Shown piece by piece: positions 20,695-32,457 of a stretch of 64,000 nt of DNA (within the stretch, counting starts at the first letter, position 1; every line of letters begins with the position of its first letter). Under the pieces are notes generated by a model. The model did no database searches. It worked only from the letters and a program-made list of their open reading frames with translations, and had not been told where the DNA came from. The stretch spans positions 1,510,501 to 1,574,500 of the forward strand of contig CM065321.1 in the NCBI GenBank assembly GCA_033032175.1. The letters are read 5' to 3'. The stretch is from Saturnia japonica (lineage: Eukaryota > Arthropoda > Insecta > Lepidoptera > Saturniidae). The translations under genes were made by a program, and so were the position numbers.

Positions 20695-21430
20695 GTAATA
20701 CTTAGTATATAATACTTAATTAGTAATTAGTACTTAATAATACTTAGTACGTGTACTAAGTACTAATAAGAATTAATTCGTAACACTGAACTAAAACGAA
20801 CTATTCCGTAAGCTTAATAGTACATCGTTCATTTAGTACTTCTTTTGTGGCCGGCGTATTTAGTACCTATGTGATTATGTCGCCATTGGTAAAGCGAGAT
20901 TCACGGGAAGCGGATCTGTCGAAAAGAAATGAGATACATGGTATTCATCTGAGTCCTTTGAACTCGTGATTCGTTAATCTATTGTGAACTTTATTTCAAG
21001 AAAATTAAGAATTATTTTTATGATTGTTTTTTATACATTTTGGTGAGGTTGTCTTTGTTCTAAGGATTAGTTTCAATCAAAGTCTGATTTTAATAATTTA
21101 TTATCAGTTAGTATATTACAAGTGTACTTTATTGCGTATCTGTGTATTGTTTGTTTTGGAATGTCTTTAACATTCCAGTATCTACTCAATGTTTTGTAAA
21201 AAACTGGTCTTTAAAATGACACTCCTAAGCCCGTAAAGTATGAAGGTGAATCAAAATATAGGTACATAATATTCGTTCGTGTATAATTAATTCATTCCGC
21301 GGCATTGTATATACTAGTGTACTAATAGTACTAGAAGTCTGAACTAGTACAGTTGAAAGATTGTACTAAAATGGAGCGTTCCTTTTAGTGAACGAGCAAG
21401 AACATGTCTAATGCGCAAGCCGTTACGTAA
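20695..21430. other. Non-coding DNA rich in AGTACT/TAGTAC words
   Basis: Includes a near-perfect palindrome, TACTTAGTAC-GT-GTACTAAGTA, at 20741-20762, and further TAGTAC-containing words up to about 21375. No gene; possibly a diverged palindromic repeat. Confidence 0.5.
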
Positions 21431-21435
21431 GAGAG

Positions 21436-21690
21436 ATAGAGCTCAGAGACACTTCTTTGGAGTTTAGTCTTTGCTTGTGGCAGTCCGACTGGTGGAATAC
21501 CTCTACCCTACAGAAGATCACAGCCAAATAACCTTGTGTTGTGTTACTAGTGTTCCCGCAGTGAGTAGGATTCCCAGAGCTCCTTCTCGAAGGGGGGTTC
21601 AAAGTCGGAAACGCGTTAATTATACCGACAAGCGTCCATGGGCCACGGAAACCGCTTACCATAAGGCGGGCCGTGTGCTTGTTTGTCACC
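21436..21690 (+). repeat. Dispersed repeat E, copy 2
   Basis: Partner of 14930-15180, in the same orientation, sharing the GGCAGTCCGACTGGTGGAA and GGCGGGCCGTGTGCTTGTTT ends. Confidence 0.75.
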
Positions 21691-22274
21691 TGAGTTATAT
21701 AAAAAAAATTACACATAAACCAATAGTTTAAACACTTGACATTATTACACTACCAAATTTATATTGCTTAAACTAATGACGGGCAGGGAAATTTTCTTTC
21801 GGCACATTTACACTTCATATCCATCACATTAAATCCATGACGTATTTAACTAACATAAAAAATAAATCAGCCCAAGAAATCATTAAAAATTTGTTTATTT
21901 AAAAGTTAATTATAATAAAAATATGATATTAAAATAGTAAACATTTTTCAAATCTTGGAACAAATTATAGTTAATGCACAAAATAACTCATGAAAACTTC
22001 ACTAAGATATCTCGCAACGGTTTTCCTATAATTATTTTTAAATTAGTAAAGTCTAGAATTTTTGTATTAAAAAAATGTTATAAGTTAATAATAAAATTAA
22101 TTTATGGTTCTTGATTATGTACTGCCTTACATTAAAATATTTAAAATTTAATTTTATGATATTGAGGAAAGTACGGGGTCCACTTGACGTGATCTGAGCC
22201 TTAATCTTTTTTGCATGTTTTCATCTTAAGTAAGATTTTTAAATCCCTATACATGAAATTATTTGTATACTTAC

Positions 22275-22423
22275 GTAAGGCGGGTCGCAGTATATCGCCT
22301 TGCACCACATCGGCTCCGAATGGTAGCAGACGCACAGCGAGCAGACCCCTGGGCCTGGAACGTAGAGGAGCCCGTGCTCTACGGTTTTGCCCTCAAAGTC
22401 AACGCAGTCTTCCTCCACGCACG
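22275..22423 (-). CDS. Secreted VWC-domain protein, exon 2 (core of VWC module)
   Basis: On the minus strand the exon is bounded by a polypyrimidine acceptor TTTTTAACAG and a perfect donor, CTTAC|GTAAGT. It supplies 2 + 147 bases. The split alanine codon G|CG joins to exon 1, then residues 25-73 carry C25, C30, the CSLCVC cluster (C51, C54, C56), C64 and C69, ending DPPY. The CxxCxC cluster followed by spaced single cysteines and the CC-x3-C pair in exon 3 is the VWC signature. VWC modules commonly bind BMP/TGF-beta ligands or act in the extracellular matrix; which applies here cannot be read from the sequence. Confidence 0.87.
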
Positions 22424-22667
22424 CTGTTAAAAACAAGACGTTTTTTAATAAAAACGAATAGCGACTTCAATGATTTTGGAGAGTTCCAATTAAATTAAAA
22501 TAGGACTACCCTTGAGAAAAAAAAAAGAATCATCTATAACGGTTCCTAAACAAAGAAGGCTGAGCGTCCATTAAAAAATACATTCGTATGGGGAACTTGC
22601 TTCTTTTTTAAGTCACTTAATAAATTTATTTTATGCATATGTTTATAAATTCTCTATACAGTTTTAA

Positions 22668-22850
22668 TTACAGTCTCATTTGATGTTAAGTAGATGATGT
22701 CACGCTAAGTCTAGTGGAAGGTTGGCTCTCAAGTGCAGCTGCCGGGACACACCTATAAGTGCTTGGCGACTAATTTTCAACTTGAGGGTAGGAGCTAACC
22801 AGGCGTGTATTAGAAAATGCTCTACCACCATGACATCATTGTATAACATG
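22668..22850 (-). mobile_element. tRNA-derived SINE (family C), truncated
   Basis: The minus-strand copy retains the 3' two thirds (ACGCTAAG, TCAAGTGCAGCTGC, CAACTTGAGGGT, CTACCACCATG on the plus strand) and lacks the tRNA-like head. Confidence 0.65.
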
Positions 22851-22859
22851 TTTATAGTA

Positions 22860-23000
22860 CCTAGCACGACGAAGGGACGGCCTGATTGTAAGAACAGCAC
22901 AATCCAAAAACAACAGTGACCACCAAGAGATCGGCTATCCATTGACGGTAGTCGCTGTCATGCAAGCCTACAAAACTTTGGGCACCTGAATATACACTGT
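22860..23000 (-). repeat. Dispersed repeat F fragment
   Basis: Contains CGGCCTG, CCAAAAACAACAGTGACCAC and TCCATTGACGGTAGTCGC, which on the minus strand resemble the GGCGACTGTCGATGGATTAC and GTGGTGACCGTTGTTTTTGA segments at 54115-54280, 63080-63180 and near 40.35 kb. Confidence 0.6.
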
Positions 23001-23044
23001 CTGATCCCGAACTGTGACAAACCAATCGATCCATCATCATCAAT

Positions 23045-23330
23045 CAATCGATCAATCGTCGATCGACGCAAGTTCGAATCCCTGCAATGATCTTGAGCGC
23101 CCGGTGGAGGAAAACATCCTGATGAAACCATAGTATGGTGGTAGGGCTTTTTCTAATGACCGCGTGGCTAGCTACCACCCTCAAGTTAAAAATCTGTCGC
23201 CAAACACCAATAGGTGTGTTCCGGTAGATGGACTTGAGATCAAGCCTTCAACTAGGTTCAGCGTGCTACAATCTTGGGCCACATGGTCACTTAAGATCAG
23301 ATGAGATTGTAGTGATAACGCTAAGCCTAT
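23045..23330 (+). mobile_element. tRNA-derived SINE (family C)
   Basis: B-box-like GTTCGAATCCCTGC at about 23071, then GAGGAAAACATCCTGATGAA, a GGTGGTAGGGC block, CAAACACCAATAGGTGTGTT, and an end at GATGAGATTGTAGTGATAAC and GCTAAGCCT. The A-box part is lost. It lies opposite in orientation to the copy at 22668-22850. Confidence 0.75.
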
Positions 23331-23392
23331 GATTTAAAAATCTCGAAACCCAGTCATACAAAAATGCGCCGTGTGTCAGTCAGTTTTAAGAA

Positions 23393-23754
23393 TCATTGTA
23401 TTAATACGTGAGAAGAAAACTTCGGACACCTTTCTAAACGTATTGCGTTTACGGAAGTCTGTGAGATTTGACATGGTTAAAGTTTATATGGAGAAGGAGT
23501 GCAGAAAGCTAAAGTTTATCTATAATATCTGTTACTAATATATTCAATTAAATAAATTAATACTGCGAATCTTAAATCGACCAGTGCCATTGAACTTAGA
23601 CCCCTCAAAATATTGACATTGTCACTCAACAAAAAGTGACAGCAAGCGATGTATTACTCATTGTTTAGGTTCATGAAAACTGCAAACGTCAAACAGAAAA
23701 TAGTCTATGATTAAAAAGTCGCTGGTCGAATTTCGACCTTAGGGCGATCGTTAA
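23393..23754 (+). mobile_element. Non-autonomous Helitron (family B, copy 2)
   Basis: Begins A|TCATTGTATTAATACGTGAG and ends with a perfect hairpin, GGTCGAATTTCGACC, followed by TTAGGGCGATCG. The terminal CTAG has mutated to TTAA. About 360 bp, no coding capacity. Confidence 0.85.
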
Positions 23755-23759
23755 TTTTA

Positions 23760-25800
23760 TTTATTAGGTGTAATTCGGTAACCGCGGAAGTCCACTGAGA
23801 TTTTATTTGTTCTTCCATCGTTTATATTAAAAATATACATGAGAACTATACATCTTATTATAATAACAGAATTATATTCACAAAGTACGTCAGTAGACAG
23901 CTATTAAATACGCGTTACGTTTATTTTTAAACTTAATAGTTTTCGTGACAATGTTATAATATAATTCTTGGGGATATTGTGCCAAGTATTATTTAACATT
24001 ATTTAGACTGGCCTACTGCCCTCGCTTTGGTCAATCAAGTGCTAGTTCAAGTGCACTTTTATTTATTACTAACAATGCCACACGGTTTCACCCGTGTTCA
24101 ATTTATTCAACTAAATAGACTTGCTCCGCTGCTAACGCACTTGTGTAGCCTGTCGTTGCTTTCACTTCCCATACCTGTCTACAACTTTCCACATTGCTTG
24201 ATGTCCATTGTTGCTGTTTATATTCATAAAATATATAACAGAGGTAAATAATGCAAACCTCGCGCAACATTGGCTTTTTATTCTTAATTGACAATGTCTT
24301 CAAGATTTTCGTTGACAAGACAATTTTTGACAAAAAAGAATCCAAAATCAATGAGTTTGAGAAGTTCCCTATTGTAGCTTCAAAGTCGAATGTCCGATGT
24401 CAATGAAATTAACATGGCACCACTTTGAGGTATCCCCTTTCCAACGAAAAAAGAATCATCCAAATCGTTCATAAACAAAAAGTTATGGTTGAACCAATGA
24501 CATTTCATAAGCTAAACATTCATTAAAAAATCATTCGAATTGATAAACTCCTTTTTTTTTATTTCGGTTAAAAAAAAATCATTATGATAAATAAATATTT
24601 GAAGAACTTCCTATCAGTAATAAAATAACTTAATAAATGCAGAACCAAATCCCTGAATTTTATTTGGAAGTGTAAAAAAAAAATTATCTACAATTTACGT
24701 CGAATAGGCTTCGAGCAACTATTAATATGCCGCAAGTAGGTACAATGACTGCTTTAATTTTTACACTGACCACAGTGAGCACGATCTGGTCTAAAATGAT
24801 AATACACCTTTGTGGTGGTTAGATACTCGTAGTTGAGACAGAAAATGCCTTACCGTTAATCAATGTATGCTTATGTTATAAATCGTGTCAACGTGCGACA
24901 GACAAGCGATTACACTCAGGTGTCATTTCCCACCGCAATCGAATATCAATGACGTTAATACATTTTCATTTATTCTAAACAACCTCGTCTGCGTCATATA
25001 AGAGAGAGAAAGGGTTAGAGAGGGTGGGTCGTAGGCACTGTATTATAGGTACCGCCCGCGTCCCACATTATTCTGCTTAACAAAAATACGCGCTCGCTAC
25101 TTGATCATTATTTTGCTGCAGAGTTATTTTAAAAGTGTAATATCTCTTAAAATATTTATTTCAATCAATTAATGTAAAGGCAATTTGTTAAAAATTAAAT
25201 ACTTATTATGAATAACGTATTTATTTCGATAAGGATTAATACCATGTTTATAAAAACACCTTCGCAATAGTGTATTATTTTAGAATAAATGGCTATCCAA
25301 CACTAAAACCTTTTTTCCATGCGAACCAGTAGTTCCAGAGATTAGCGCGTTCAACCAAACAAACAAAGTAACAAACTCTTTAGCTTTGTAACATTAGTAT
25401 AGATATTCCTAAGAGCGTATCTTAATACCAAGGTCATAAGCGTAGATTATGTGGGTAAAGTTCTGGTTATTGTGGTTTGGTATGGCTACCTTAGAGCGAC
25501 TAATTATTAATCTAAGGTGGGTACTAGGTATGCTTTTGAAATGAAAAAATAATCGCGTCTGCGTTAACATTACTGATTAAACAAGAACGTAACTTTTAGC
25601 TGTAACTTTAAGATGGGGAAGGAATCCAGCTTCACAGAAATGACAAAGGTAAAATAGTTGTCGTCCATGCCTTCACGCCTTTTTTATGAAGAAAGAGCCG
25701 TATTGTGCCAATAGAATCATTAATTCAAAATTACAACAACTTTATCATCCATAATAATGATCATCACTTATTTCTGTTTTAATTCGCATTGTAACTTAGG
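23760..25800. other. Intergenic/intronic DNA with old repeat fragments
   Basis: About 24050-24110 has the CACGGTTTCACCCGTGTTCA head of an old repeat also near 28.66 kb. 24346-24480 (plus) is a copy of repeat D, the TTTGAGAAGTTCCCT and CCAACGAAAAAAGAATCATC family also near 22.45, 26.9, 38.9, 43.9 and 52.4 kb. 24590-25800 shows nothing I can assign apart from a GA-rich run near 25000-25030. All of it lies inside VWC intron 1. Confidence 0.5.
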
Positions 25801-25827
25801 CCACCATATTACAGACAGGCCGCACAA

Positions 25828-25912
25828 GATCGGTCGCTCTGGAGATCTATGGGGGAGGCCTATGTTCAGCAGTGGACGTCCTGCGGCTGAAATGATGATG
25901 ATGATGATGAGT
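25828..25912 (+). pseudogene. LINE ORF2 extreme C-terminus with (ATG)n tail
   Basis: Reads DRSLWRSMGEAYVQQWTSCG then TGA (25888-25890), followed at once by an (ATG)n microsatellite. W-R-x-x-GEAYVQQW-x is the standard C-terminus of a lepidopteran RTE-type LINE, and a short microsatellite is its usual 3' end. Only about 90 bp remain. Confidence 0.75.
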
Positions 25913-25914
25913 TT

Positions 25915-26175
25915 TTTTTAAGTTAACCCTAATTATTTTTCTAAAGTAAAAGTAGCCTACGTCACTACATATAACATCAGCTATCTAACAGTGAAGGTCC
26001 CGTTAAAATCGGTCCTACCGCTTCGGAAATTACCCGGAACAAACAGACAGACAGACAAAAAAAATTTAAATTGTTTTTTTTTTTTGTTAGATATATCGTA
26101 CATACTGTCATATGCATTTAGTAAAAAGCTGTTTTGATATTACAAACAGACACTTCAATTTTATTAATTATATAG
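25915..26175 (+). repeat. Dispersed repeat A, copy 3 (3' half)
   Basis: Contains the AATCGGTCCTACCGCTTCGG equivalent, the ACAGACAGACAGACAAAAA tract and terminal ACAGACACTTCAATTTTATT. Confidence 0.7.
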
Positions 26176-26239
26176 ATTTAGCTTGTTATACCGTATACAA
26201 AAGGCGAATATTTGGCGAAAATGAACGCGTAAACTGAAG

Positions 26240-26560
26240 GCCAACCTTTGCAGAAACTGTGTGGTCCGTTTATGATAAGTAATCCAAAATGGGTGTGTCC
26301 TCAGATAATTCAGTTTAATTTGTGTGTTGTCTCAGTAAGCCACTTGATTAGGGTCGCTCTGGTATATTGGACGACCTTTATTAAATTCTTAATACGTTTA
26401 TCAGCTTTCCCCATGTTTGTACGACTTCGTTTTGTTTTGAATAATATTTTACTATTAGTTTGAATTATATACTAACAATTAAAGTAATCCAACAGACCGT
26501 TGTGTTCCTAAAAGTTCTCCTGGGTCTGATTTGTAGATTTTATTTGTCAAAGAAGTATTT
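26240..26560. other. No recognisable feature
   Basis: About 300 bp with a 71-residue frame of hydrophobic, T-rich composition and no splice or family signals. Confidence 0.5.
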
Positions 26561-26561
26561 G

Positions 26562-26850
26562 ATGCAGTGATGGGTTAGTGCCCTCAGTGGTACCGTGTAC
26601 CGGCACCGCGTCTTGATCTACGTGAATTCGAATCCCTACAATGAGACTGAGCTTTCAGTGAAGGAAAACATTGTGATGAAACTATAGTATTGTGGTAGAG
26701 AATTTTCTAATGCTCGCCTGGCTACAATCCCCAAGTTGCCCAACTGCATTTAGAATTAGCGTGCTAGTCGTAGCGTATTATCATTTTGGGCCACAACGTC
26801 ACTAATCATCAGGTGAAATTGTGCAAAATGATGTAAATAATAAAATTCTA
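26562..26850 (+). mobile_element. tRNA-derived SINE (family C), with its tRNA-like head
   Basis: Shows the head: CTCAGTGGTACCGTGTACC (A-box region) and GAATTCGAATCCC (B-box), 30-40 bases apart. The family body follows (GTGAAGGAAAACATTGTGAT, a TGGTAGAG block, TGGGCCACAACGTCACT) and the ATCAGGTGAAATTGTG end. Confidence 0.78.
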
Positions 26851-26857
26851 TATTTTC

Positions 26858-27035
26858 TTACCGACTTCAAAAAAGAAAACAAACTGAAATAATTTTGAAG
26901 AGTTTCCTCGTATATATTCGAAGTTGAAGGTGCAATGACAATGAAACCACCCTTGAGATATCCGCTATCCAACAAAAAAAATCATAAACATAATAAAAAA
27001 ATACATTCAAATTGAGTACCCTCGGTCTTTTTTTA
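26858..27035 (+). repeat. Dispersed repeat D
   Basis: ACCGACTTCAAAAAAG start, AAGAGTTTCCTCGTATATTC, CCCTTGAGATATCC and CATTCAAATTGAGTACC blocks, shared with 24346, 38850 (minus), 43835 and 52335 (minus). Non-coding; probably the 3'UTR of a LINE. Confidence 0.6.
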
Positions 27036-27135
27036 TCTTTTACCTTTTTTATATCTTATCTTTCTATTCCTACTATATCTTTTTTCTATCCCCTTAGGGG
27101 TTAAATTTCCATTAATTCTTTCTTAGTGCCCACTT

Positions 27136-27383
27136 ACGGCCGTTATCAATAACATATCTGAGTTTACTATCCCCGATTAGTACATATTTGTAATAAGTAC
27201 TATCTTTAACTTAGACAGATATTGGCTTCCCTCTTATAGTCACTCTTGAAAAGTCAAGCTATAGGATATGGATAAAAAACTATCCATTGATAGGTTATTG
27301 AAAAAAAAGTAAGGACTGAAGGTTATATTTGTCTATCTTTAGTAACTGAAACAACAGATAGATAGGTTATTGGAATCGGACGC
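27136..27383. mobile_element. MITE with ACGGCCGTTNTCAATAAC ends, copy 1
   Basis: The left terminus ACGGCCGTTATCAATAAC (27136-27153) pairs with the diverged right terminus GTTATTGGAATCGGACGC (27366-27383). The interior (CATATTTGTAATAAGTA, GATAGATAGGTTAT) is shared with 57360-57570. Confidence 0.7.
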
Positions 27384-27389
27384 AACAGT

Positions 27390-28630
27390 CTATAAGGAAC
27401 CCGCAAGCACAATTTCAGGGTTCTAGCCAGAGTAGTTAAGACTCAGCGTTGGTGTATCAGTCATCAGGACAAGTAATTATGTAAGTATAGATGAAGTATG
27501 TTGTTTGGTTGGCTTAGCAGCTACCGCTAATCCATGTAAATCGGTGCTTGTAAATCATGTCCTCCCATTCGCTGCAGAGAGTTTTAGTGATCTATCGTGG
27601 ATTGTGGATCTATTGTGAAACCCTTGTGATAAATTCACAAATTCTGATAAATTTCAGAAGCGTCATTAATTCCTTCGTTGCAAGTTTTTGATGGGATCTT
27701 ACTCTGTCATATAGCGCTTTTATTTCTCACTCAATGATAAACTTGCAATATTTCACCCTTTACTATGAAATATTGGTGATATTTTACGTGATAGAGTTAG
27801 TTATTGTGCCAATATGGAATATCGATAGCATGGAACATGAATTCTGAGATTTTTTAACAAGGGAAAAATTTTTGAGTACGCTAACCCTATGATACGAAAT
27901 CATTAATCCATTTAATTATTTAAGTCAGTAATAATTATTACCAACAAGGATTAGATGCCAAAATAAAGATGTAGTTGTTGTTATAGATAAGATGTTTCTA
28001 TTTCTTGTTTTTTCGATAAATTATAAAGATTGAATACTTTATTGCACTTTCAGTCTTTACACTGGCGAGCTTAATTTCTTAAAGCAATTTCTATCAGCTA
28101 ACCAGCGGTAATGTGGCAAAAATGTTATTGTCGGTAGTGCAATAGGAAATTATGTGTTTAGATTGTAGAATAAAGAAAGCAGTAAGTACTAATTTTACGC
28201 CGGAAGTATTTAAAATAATTTATATCGGCTAATAGTGTCATGTTTAATCTAAAGGTTTATTATTTATTGGAATTTAAATATAAAGTCTTTCATGTTAAAA
28301 ATTACCAAAAAAACTTAAATGGTCCAATTTCCAAGTTAGCGTAGGTATATTGGTGGTATCGATAAGTTCAAAATACACTACGGCCGCGCCGCCAGCACAC
28401 AGTACAGCCGGCAGTAAGGTCTGCAGCAGCGTTTTAATTGAATGTACCGTCATACACTGTCATAGGAATGCTGGGTGTGTTGACCCTTGCATTCTATATA
28501 ACACGAGGCGGTGCTTTTTTAATGATAATTTTTACGGCGAGTCCATTTCGCTAGCATAATTTGTAAAACAGCATTAATGTTAGCACAAGAAACCACGTTG
28601 ATCCAGTACCTAATACACAAGTAAAATATT
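27390..28630. other. No supported gene
   Basis: AT-rich DNA. A short CG-richer patch at 28378-28530 has one 69-residue frame without domain features. All of it lies inside VWC intron 1. Confidence 0.5.
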
Positions 28631-28635
28631 GAGCA

Positions 28636-29255
28636 CTAGCTGTGCCCTACGGTTTCACCCGTGTTAATTTTTTACGACAAACACCGCGCCGCCAACGCAC
28701 CCGTGTAGAAATTTTTTTATACTTTGTGTAAAACTATCGACATTTTTATCTATGCAATTAATAAAATTCAAGTGTCTGTTTGTTAATGTCAAAATAACAG
28801 TTTTTTAATAAATGCATACATAATACGATACATATAACAAAAAGCCTAATTTTCAAATTTTTGACTGTTTGTCTGTTTGTTCTGGGTAATCTCCGAAACG
28901 GTTGGACCGATTTTGACGGGACTTTCACTGGTAGGTAGTTGACGTTATAAGGAGTAACTTAGTCTACTTTTATTTTAGAAAAATAATTAGTGTTCTGCGT
29001 AAATTAAAAATAAACTGGTCATGGTGAATCAATTCAGGCGCTTAAATGGCTTACGCTGAGTAAACCATAAGAAATATATCAAATTAATGTACTACATAAT
29101 TTTAGGTATTAAAAAGATCTATAAAAAAGTCACCGAGTACATATATCTATCTTCTAAGAATCACCCGCAATAAGCATATAACCGGGAACGTACATACGCC
29201 CGATCGACGGCATTTTGTAGTCCACGCGAACGAAGACGCGGGCAGAGCTAGTGAG
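28636..29255 (-). repeat. Dispersed repeat A, copy 4, with an old repeat head attached
   Basis: The minus-strand copy from about 28753 (TATCTATGCAATTAATAAA) to 29252 (CGGGCAGAGCTAGTG). 28636-28720 is a separate fragment beginning ACTAGCTGTGCCCTACGG. Confidence 0.7.
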
Positions 29256-29639
29256 GAATAAATTATTTTTTAAATTATAATACAGCCTACGTACTGTAAA
29301 TGTATTTATTTGTGAAAGATTTTGTAATTCACATTAAAAAACTACATCAGCGACCACTGTCGTTACAAGCAGGACTTACATTAACCTAGAACGGCTCTGT
29401 GAACATGGGTAATGTTAAAAAAATCGATAAAAACCACCAACCACAGACCGAGTCACCGGTTAACTAGTTCCTGTTAATAGGTACGACGTCACGCGATCCA
29501 CCATCGAGGCTCCGAAGTCGTAGGGTGAATTCAAAATTAATATATAATTACCATCGATACACAAACATAATATAACCATACTATTACTCCTGTATCCCTG
29601 AAGTGTCAGGCAGAGGTGTACACCTACAATAAAAAAAAA

Positions 29640-29800
29640 AACAAAAACCAAAATATCTTTTATTCAATTTAGGCCCCAAGAAGGCACTAATGAATGTCAA
29701 AACATTACCACTGGTTCGGAAAACATCCCAGACATCGAGAAGAACCGGCAAGAAACTCGATCGGGTTTTTCAACATCTTATTATTATTATTTTTTTATTG
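29640..29800 (-). repeat. LINE 3'-end fragment
   Basis: The minus strand reads GTTTCTTGCCGGTTCTTCTC, then CCGAACCAGTGGTAATG and GGCCTAAATTGAATAAAAGA. The same block is at 40440-40585 (plus), with shorter relatives at about 35330-35430 (minus) and 17630-17690 (minus). This is typical of lepidopteran LINE 3'UTRs. Confidence 0.65.
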
Positions 29801-30179
29801 GTTTTACAGTTTTTAATTATATACAGTTATTATCATTTTCAGTAGATGTACAGAGAGGAAATCACATCCAGACATCACCATCATTCACGTAATCAGCCAC
29901 CCTATAATACCCCTTAGACAATTCGCCGGGTATGTTGGTAGGTCCCACGTAATAGGGAGCGAGGATATTGCCATTAATTGGGCACAAAGTTAAACTCCGA
30001 GCTACTACCGAGAATTTCATAGAAAACCCCGATAATACTTTGCTGGACCTGGGAATCTAACCCAGGAGTTCGAGCACAGCAGTCGCGTTTAGGACCACTA
30101 GGCTAATAAGGCAATAAACAAATATATAAATATCGTGAGCTGAATGATGCATGAATGATAAATCCAAGATTTGAGGAAT

Positions 30180-30715
30180 ACTAATAGGAGACATTTAAAA
30201 GCAAAGACGGCTCAGTGCAGCGAGCACGGATTCCGCGTCGATCGACGTGAATTCGAAATCCGTATAGTGAGTCTGAGCTATCGGTAATGGAAAACATTTT
30301 AATCAAACTTTTATAGGTTTAGCATTTAGTAACAATCTTATCTGATGATAAGTAACGATTTTGTCCAAAATGGTAACACGCTAAACCTAGTGGAAGGACT
30401 GGCTCTCAAGTGCAACTGCTGGAACACATATAATGGTGTTTGACGACAGATCTTCAACTAACCAGGTGGGCATTAGAAAATATCCTACGACCATGCTATG
30501 GTTTCATCATGATGTTTTTCTTTACTGATAGCTCAGGCTCATTGCTGGGATTCGAACTCACGTTCGACATTGTGATAAAACCCTATGTCGTATCCTATAA
30601 CCATGCTATCATGGTGAGCGTGAGAGCTAGTTCCCCTCTAAGCTTAGCGTGTTACAGTCTAGACTACAACGTCATTTAACATCGGATGAGGTTATGGCCA
30701 TAACGCTAAACCTAT
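30180..30715. mobile_element. Two tRNA-derived SINEs (family C) in inverted arrangement
   Basis: 30186-30320 is a plus-strand copy with head CGGCTCAGTGCAGCGAG, B-box GAATTCGAAATCC and GGAAAACATTTTAATCAAAC. 30335-30715 is a minus-strand copy (plus reading: TAACACGCTAAACCTAGTGG ... GGGATTCGAACTCACG), itself followed by a partial plus copy (TAGCGTGTTACAGTCTAGAC ... ACGCTAAACCT). A stem-forming pair. Confidence 0.7.
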
Positions 30716-30854
30716 AAACGGAAAAAAATATATACTTAAATAAAGATATTTAATATAAATACGTAGTTCTGTCTGTTTATTTGACTGTCTGGATTTAACT
30801 GAGAAACGGCTAAGCCGATTTCTATGACATTTCATACTCAAGAATTATATGTTA

Positions 30855-31440
30855 CGTTACGTTGTTTGGAATACAGAATGTTGTTGATCGGACACAGGCA
30901 CGTATCGTGCTCCCCCCCCCCCCCGCTCCTGATTATTTTAATGATAAAAATGCTTATTGGGTGGGGTGATCCTTAGAAGATAGACATATGCTCTCGTTTA
31001 CTTTTTTGTAGGTCTTTTAAATAACTACGATAATGCAAATGTTCGCGTTGTAAACAACCGCGGCGCATGTTTGTATAAACATCGCAGTTTACACAACATG
31101 TATAGGGCTTATCGCCTCGATTACGTCATCGAGTAGGCATAGAAGCTAAACGTCAAGAAAGTTAGCGACGATTCACGATTTTTCTGCGACCGTTTAGTGT
31201 AGGTATTTAAGCGACTCAGGCGCGGCGCCGAGGCACTTCAGTTTTAAATTATAGAGCGATAACAACGAGTGATAAAAGAAGCGAAACCACAGTGAAATAA
31301 ATAAGTGTTGTGAGTCAAACATCTGCATTTTTAATACCCACGGGTGTAACAATATCTCTTATTACTTACTCAGCGTAAACACCGTAGTATAGCGTAAAAA
31401 GAAACAGAGAGAAAGTCGCGTGGATGGGGCTTAACTTTTT
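30855..31440 (+). repeat. Dispersed repeat A, copy 5, interrupted by an LTR-like insert
   Basis: The left part has the ACAGAATGTTGTTGATCGG region, a C-tract at about 30911-30923 and GTAGGTCTTTTAAATAACTA. It resumes at about 31353 with ATATCTCTTATTACTTACTC. The expected 15-20 bp between these points are missing. Confidence 0.65.
31035..31352 (+). repeat. Solo-LTR-like segment
   Basis: Runs from TGTTCGCGTTGTAAACAACC to GGGTGTAACA. It holds a TATTTAAG box, a CACTTCAGTTTT initiator-like motif about 35 bases later, and AATAAATAAGTG near the end, the order expected of an LTR promoter and terminator. No target duplication is visible because the host repeat is damaged at the junction, so the call is provisional. 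Confidence 0.5.
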
Positions 31441-31674
31441 TTCCTAATAAATGTTTAATGATTGATTATGTACTTATTACCACTCCATGTATAACACACA
31501 AAAGTGGTAATCCATGGTTCAGATTAATTTACGTGAAGTGAAGTAGGGCGCCGCCCGCCCTAGCGCGCGCTGAGAACATCCATCACTCTCGTTATTAATT
31601 TTAAACTGGGTAAAGCGAACACTGGGACACTGGGAGATAAATGGGTGAATGATGGCCTAATTTCTAATCATTTA

Positions 31675-32033
31675 TCATTATATTAATACGTGAGAAGAAA
31701 ACTTCGGACACCTTTCTAAGTGTATTGCGTGCACGGAAGTCTGTGAGATTTGGCATGGTTAAAGTTTATATGGAGAATGAGTGCAGAAAAATAAAATTTA
31801 TCTATAATATCTGTTACTAATATATTAAATTAAATAAATTAATACTGCGAATCCTAACCTGACAAGTGCCATTGAACTTAGACCTCTCAAAATATTGACA
31901 TTGTCACTTAATGAAAAGTGACAGCAAATGATTATAATATTCATTGTTTAGGTTCATACTGCACATGTCAAACAGAAAATAGTCTATGATTAAAAAGTCG
32001 CTGGTCGAATTTCGATCATTGGGCGACCGCTTG
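31675..32033 (+). mobile_element. Non-autonomous Helitron (family B, copy 3)
   Basis: Begins A|TCATTATATTAATACGTGAG. The body matches copy 2, including the early AGAAGAAAACTTCGGACACC variant. It ends GGGCGACCGCTTG|T, one substitution from CTAG. Confidence 0.85.
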
Positions 32034-32457
32034 TAGTAATAAATCTGAAATCCTCTCTGTACATGCAATTTATATATTTCGTATTTCCCGAATCTATTAA
32101 AGAGGACACTAATCACAAACATGCCAATAGATTTTTTTGTCTATATGTTTGTTTGTATGTGGATTTAACTCGGAAACGACTTAACCGATTTTTATGAAAT
32201 TTTGTATACAGTATGTACAAATATGTCAATCCTCAAAGGCTTTAGAGGGTTATAAATGCGTGCGGAGCTAATGGGTGCCGCCGCTATTTAGGGTAAGAGT
32301 TGAATGAAAAAAATTATAAACAATAAATTGTAGAAATGCCGAATAACCTTGAAAAATCTGGGATGGGTGATACAACTTGTGCTACGTTTGACTGCGAAAA
32401 CACTACTGTCAAAACTATTTCTGTCGCAGTTTCGCAAAGGAGTATTTTATATATTAG

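Noticed and set aside
22239..22274. Extension of the VWC frame beyond exon 2
   Set aside because: A perfect GTAAGT donor precedes it and the following residues do not continue the VWC pattern, whereas exon 3 does.
26562..26650. tRNA-like A and B boxes
   Set aside because: They form the head of a SINE with the SINE body following; no cloverleaf or anticodon arm can be drawn.
28350..28559. 69-codon frame with several cysteines
   Set aside because: No signal peptide, splice sites or family pattern; composition fits chance.
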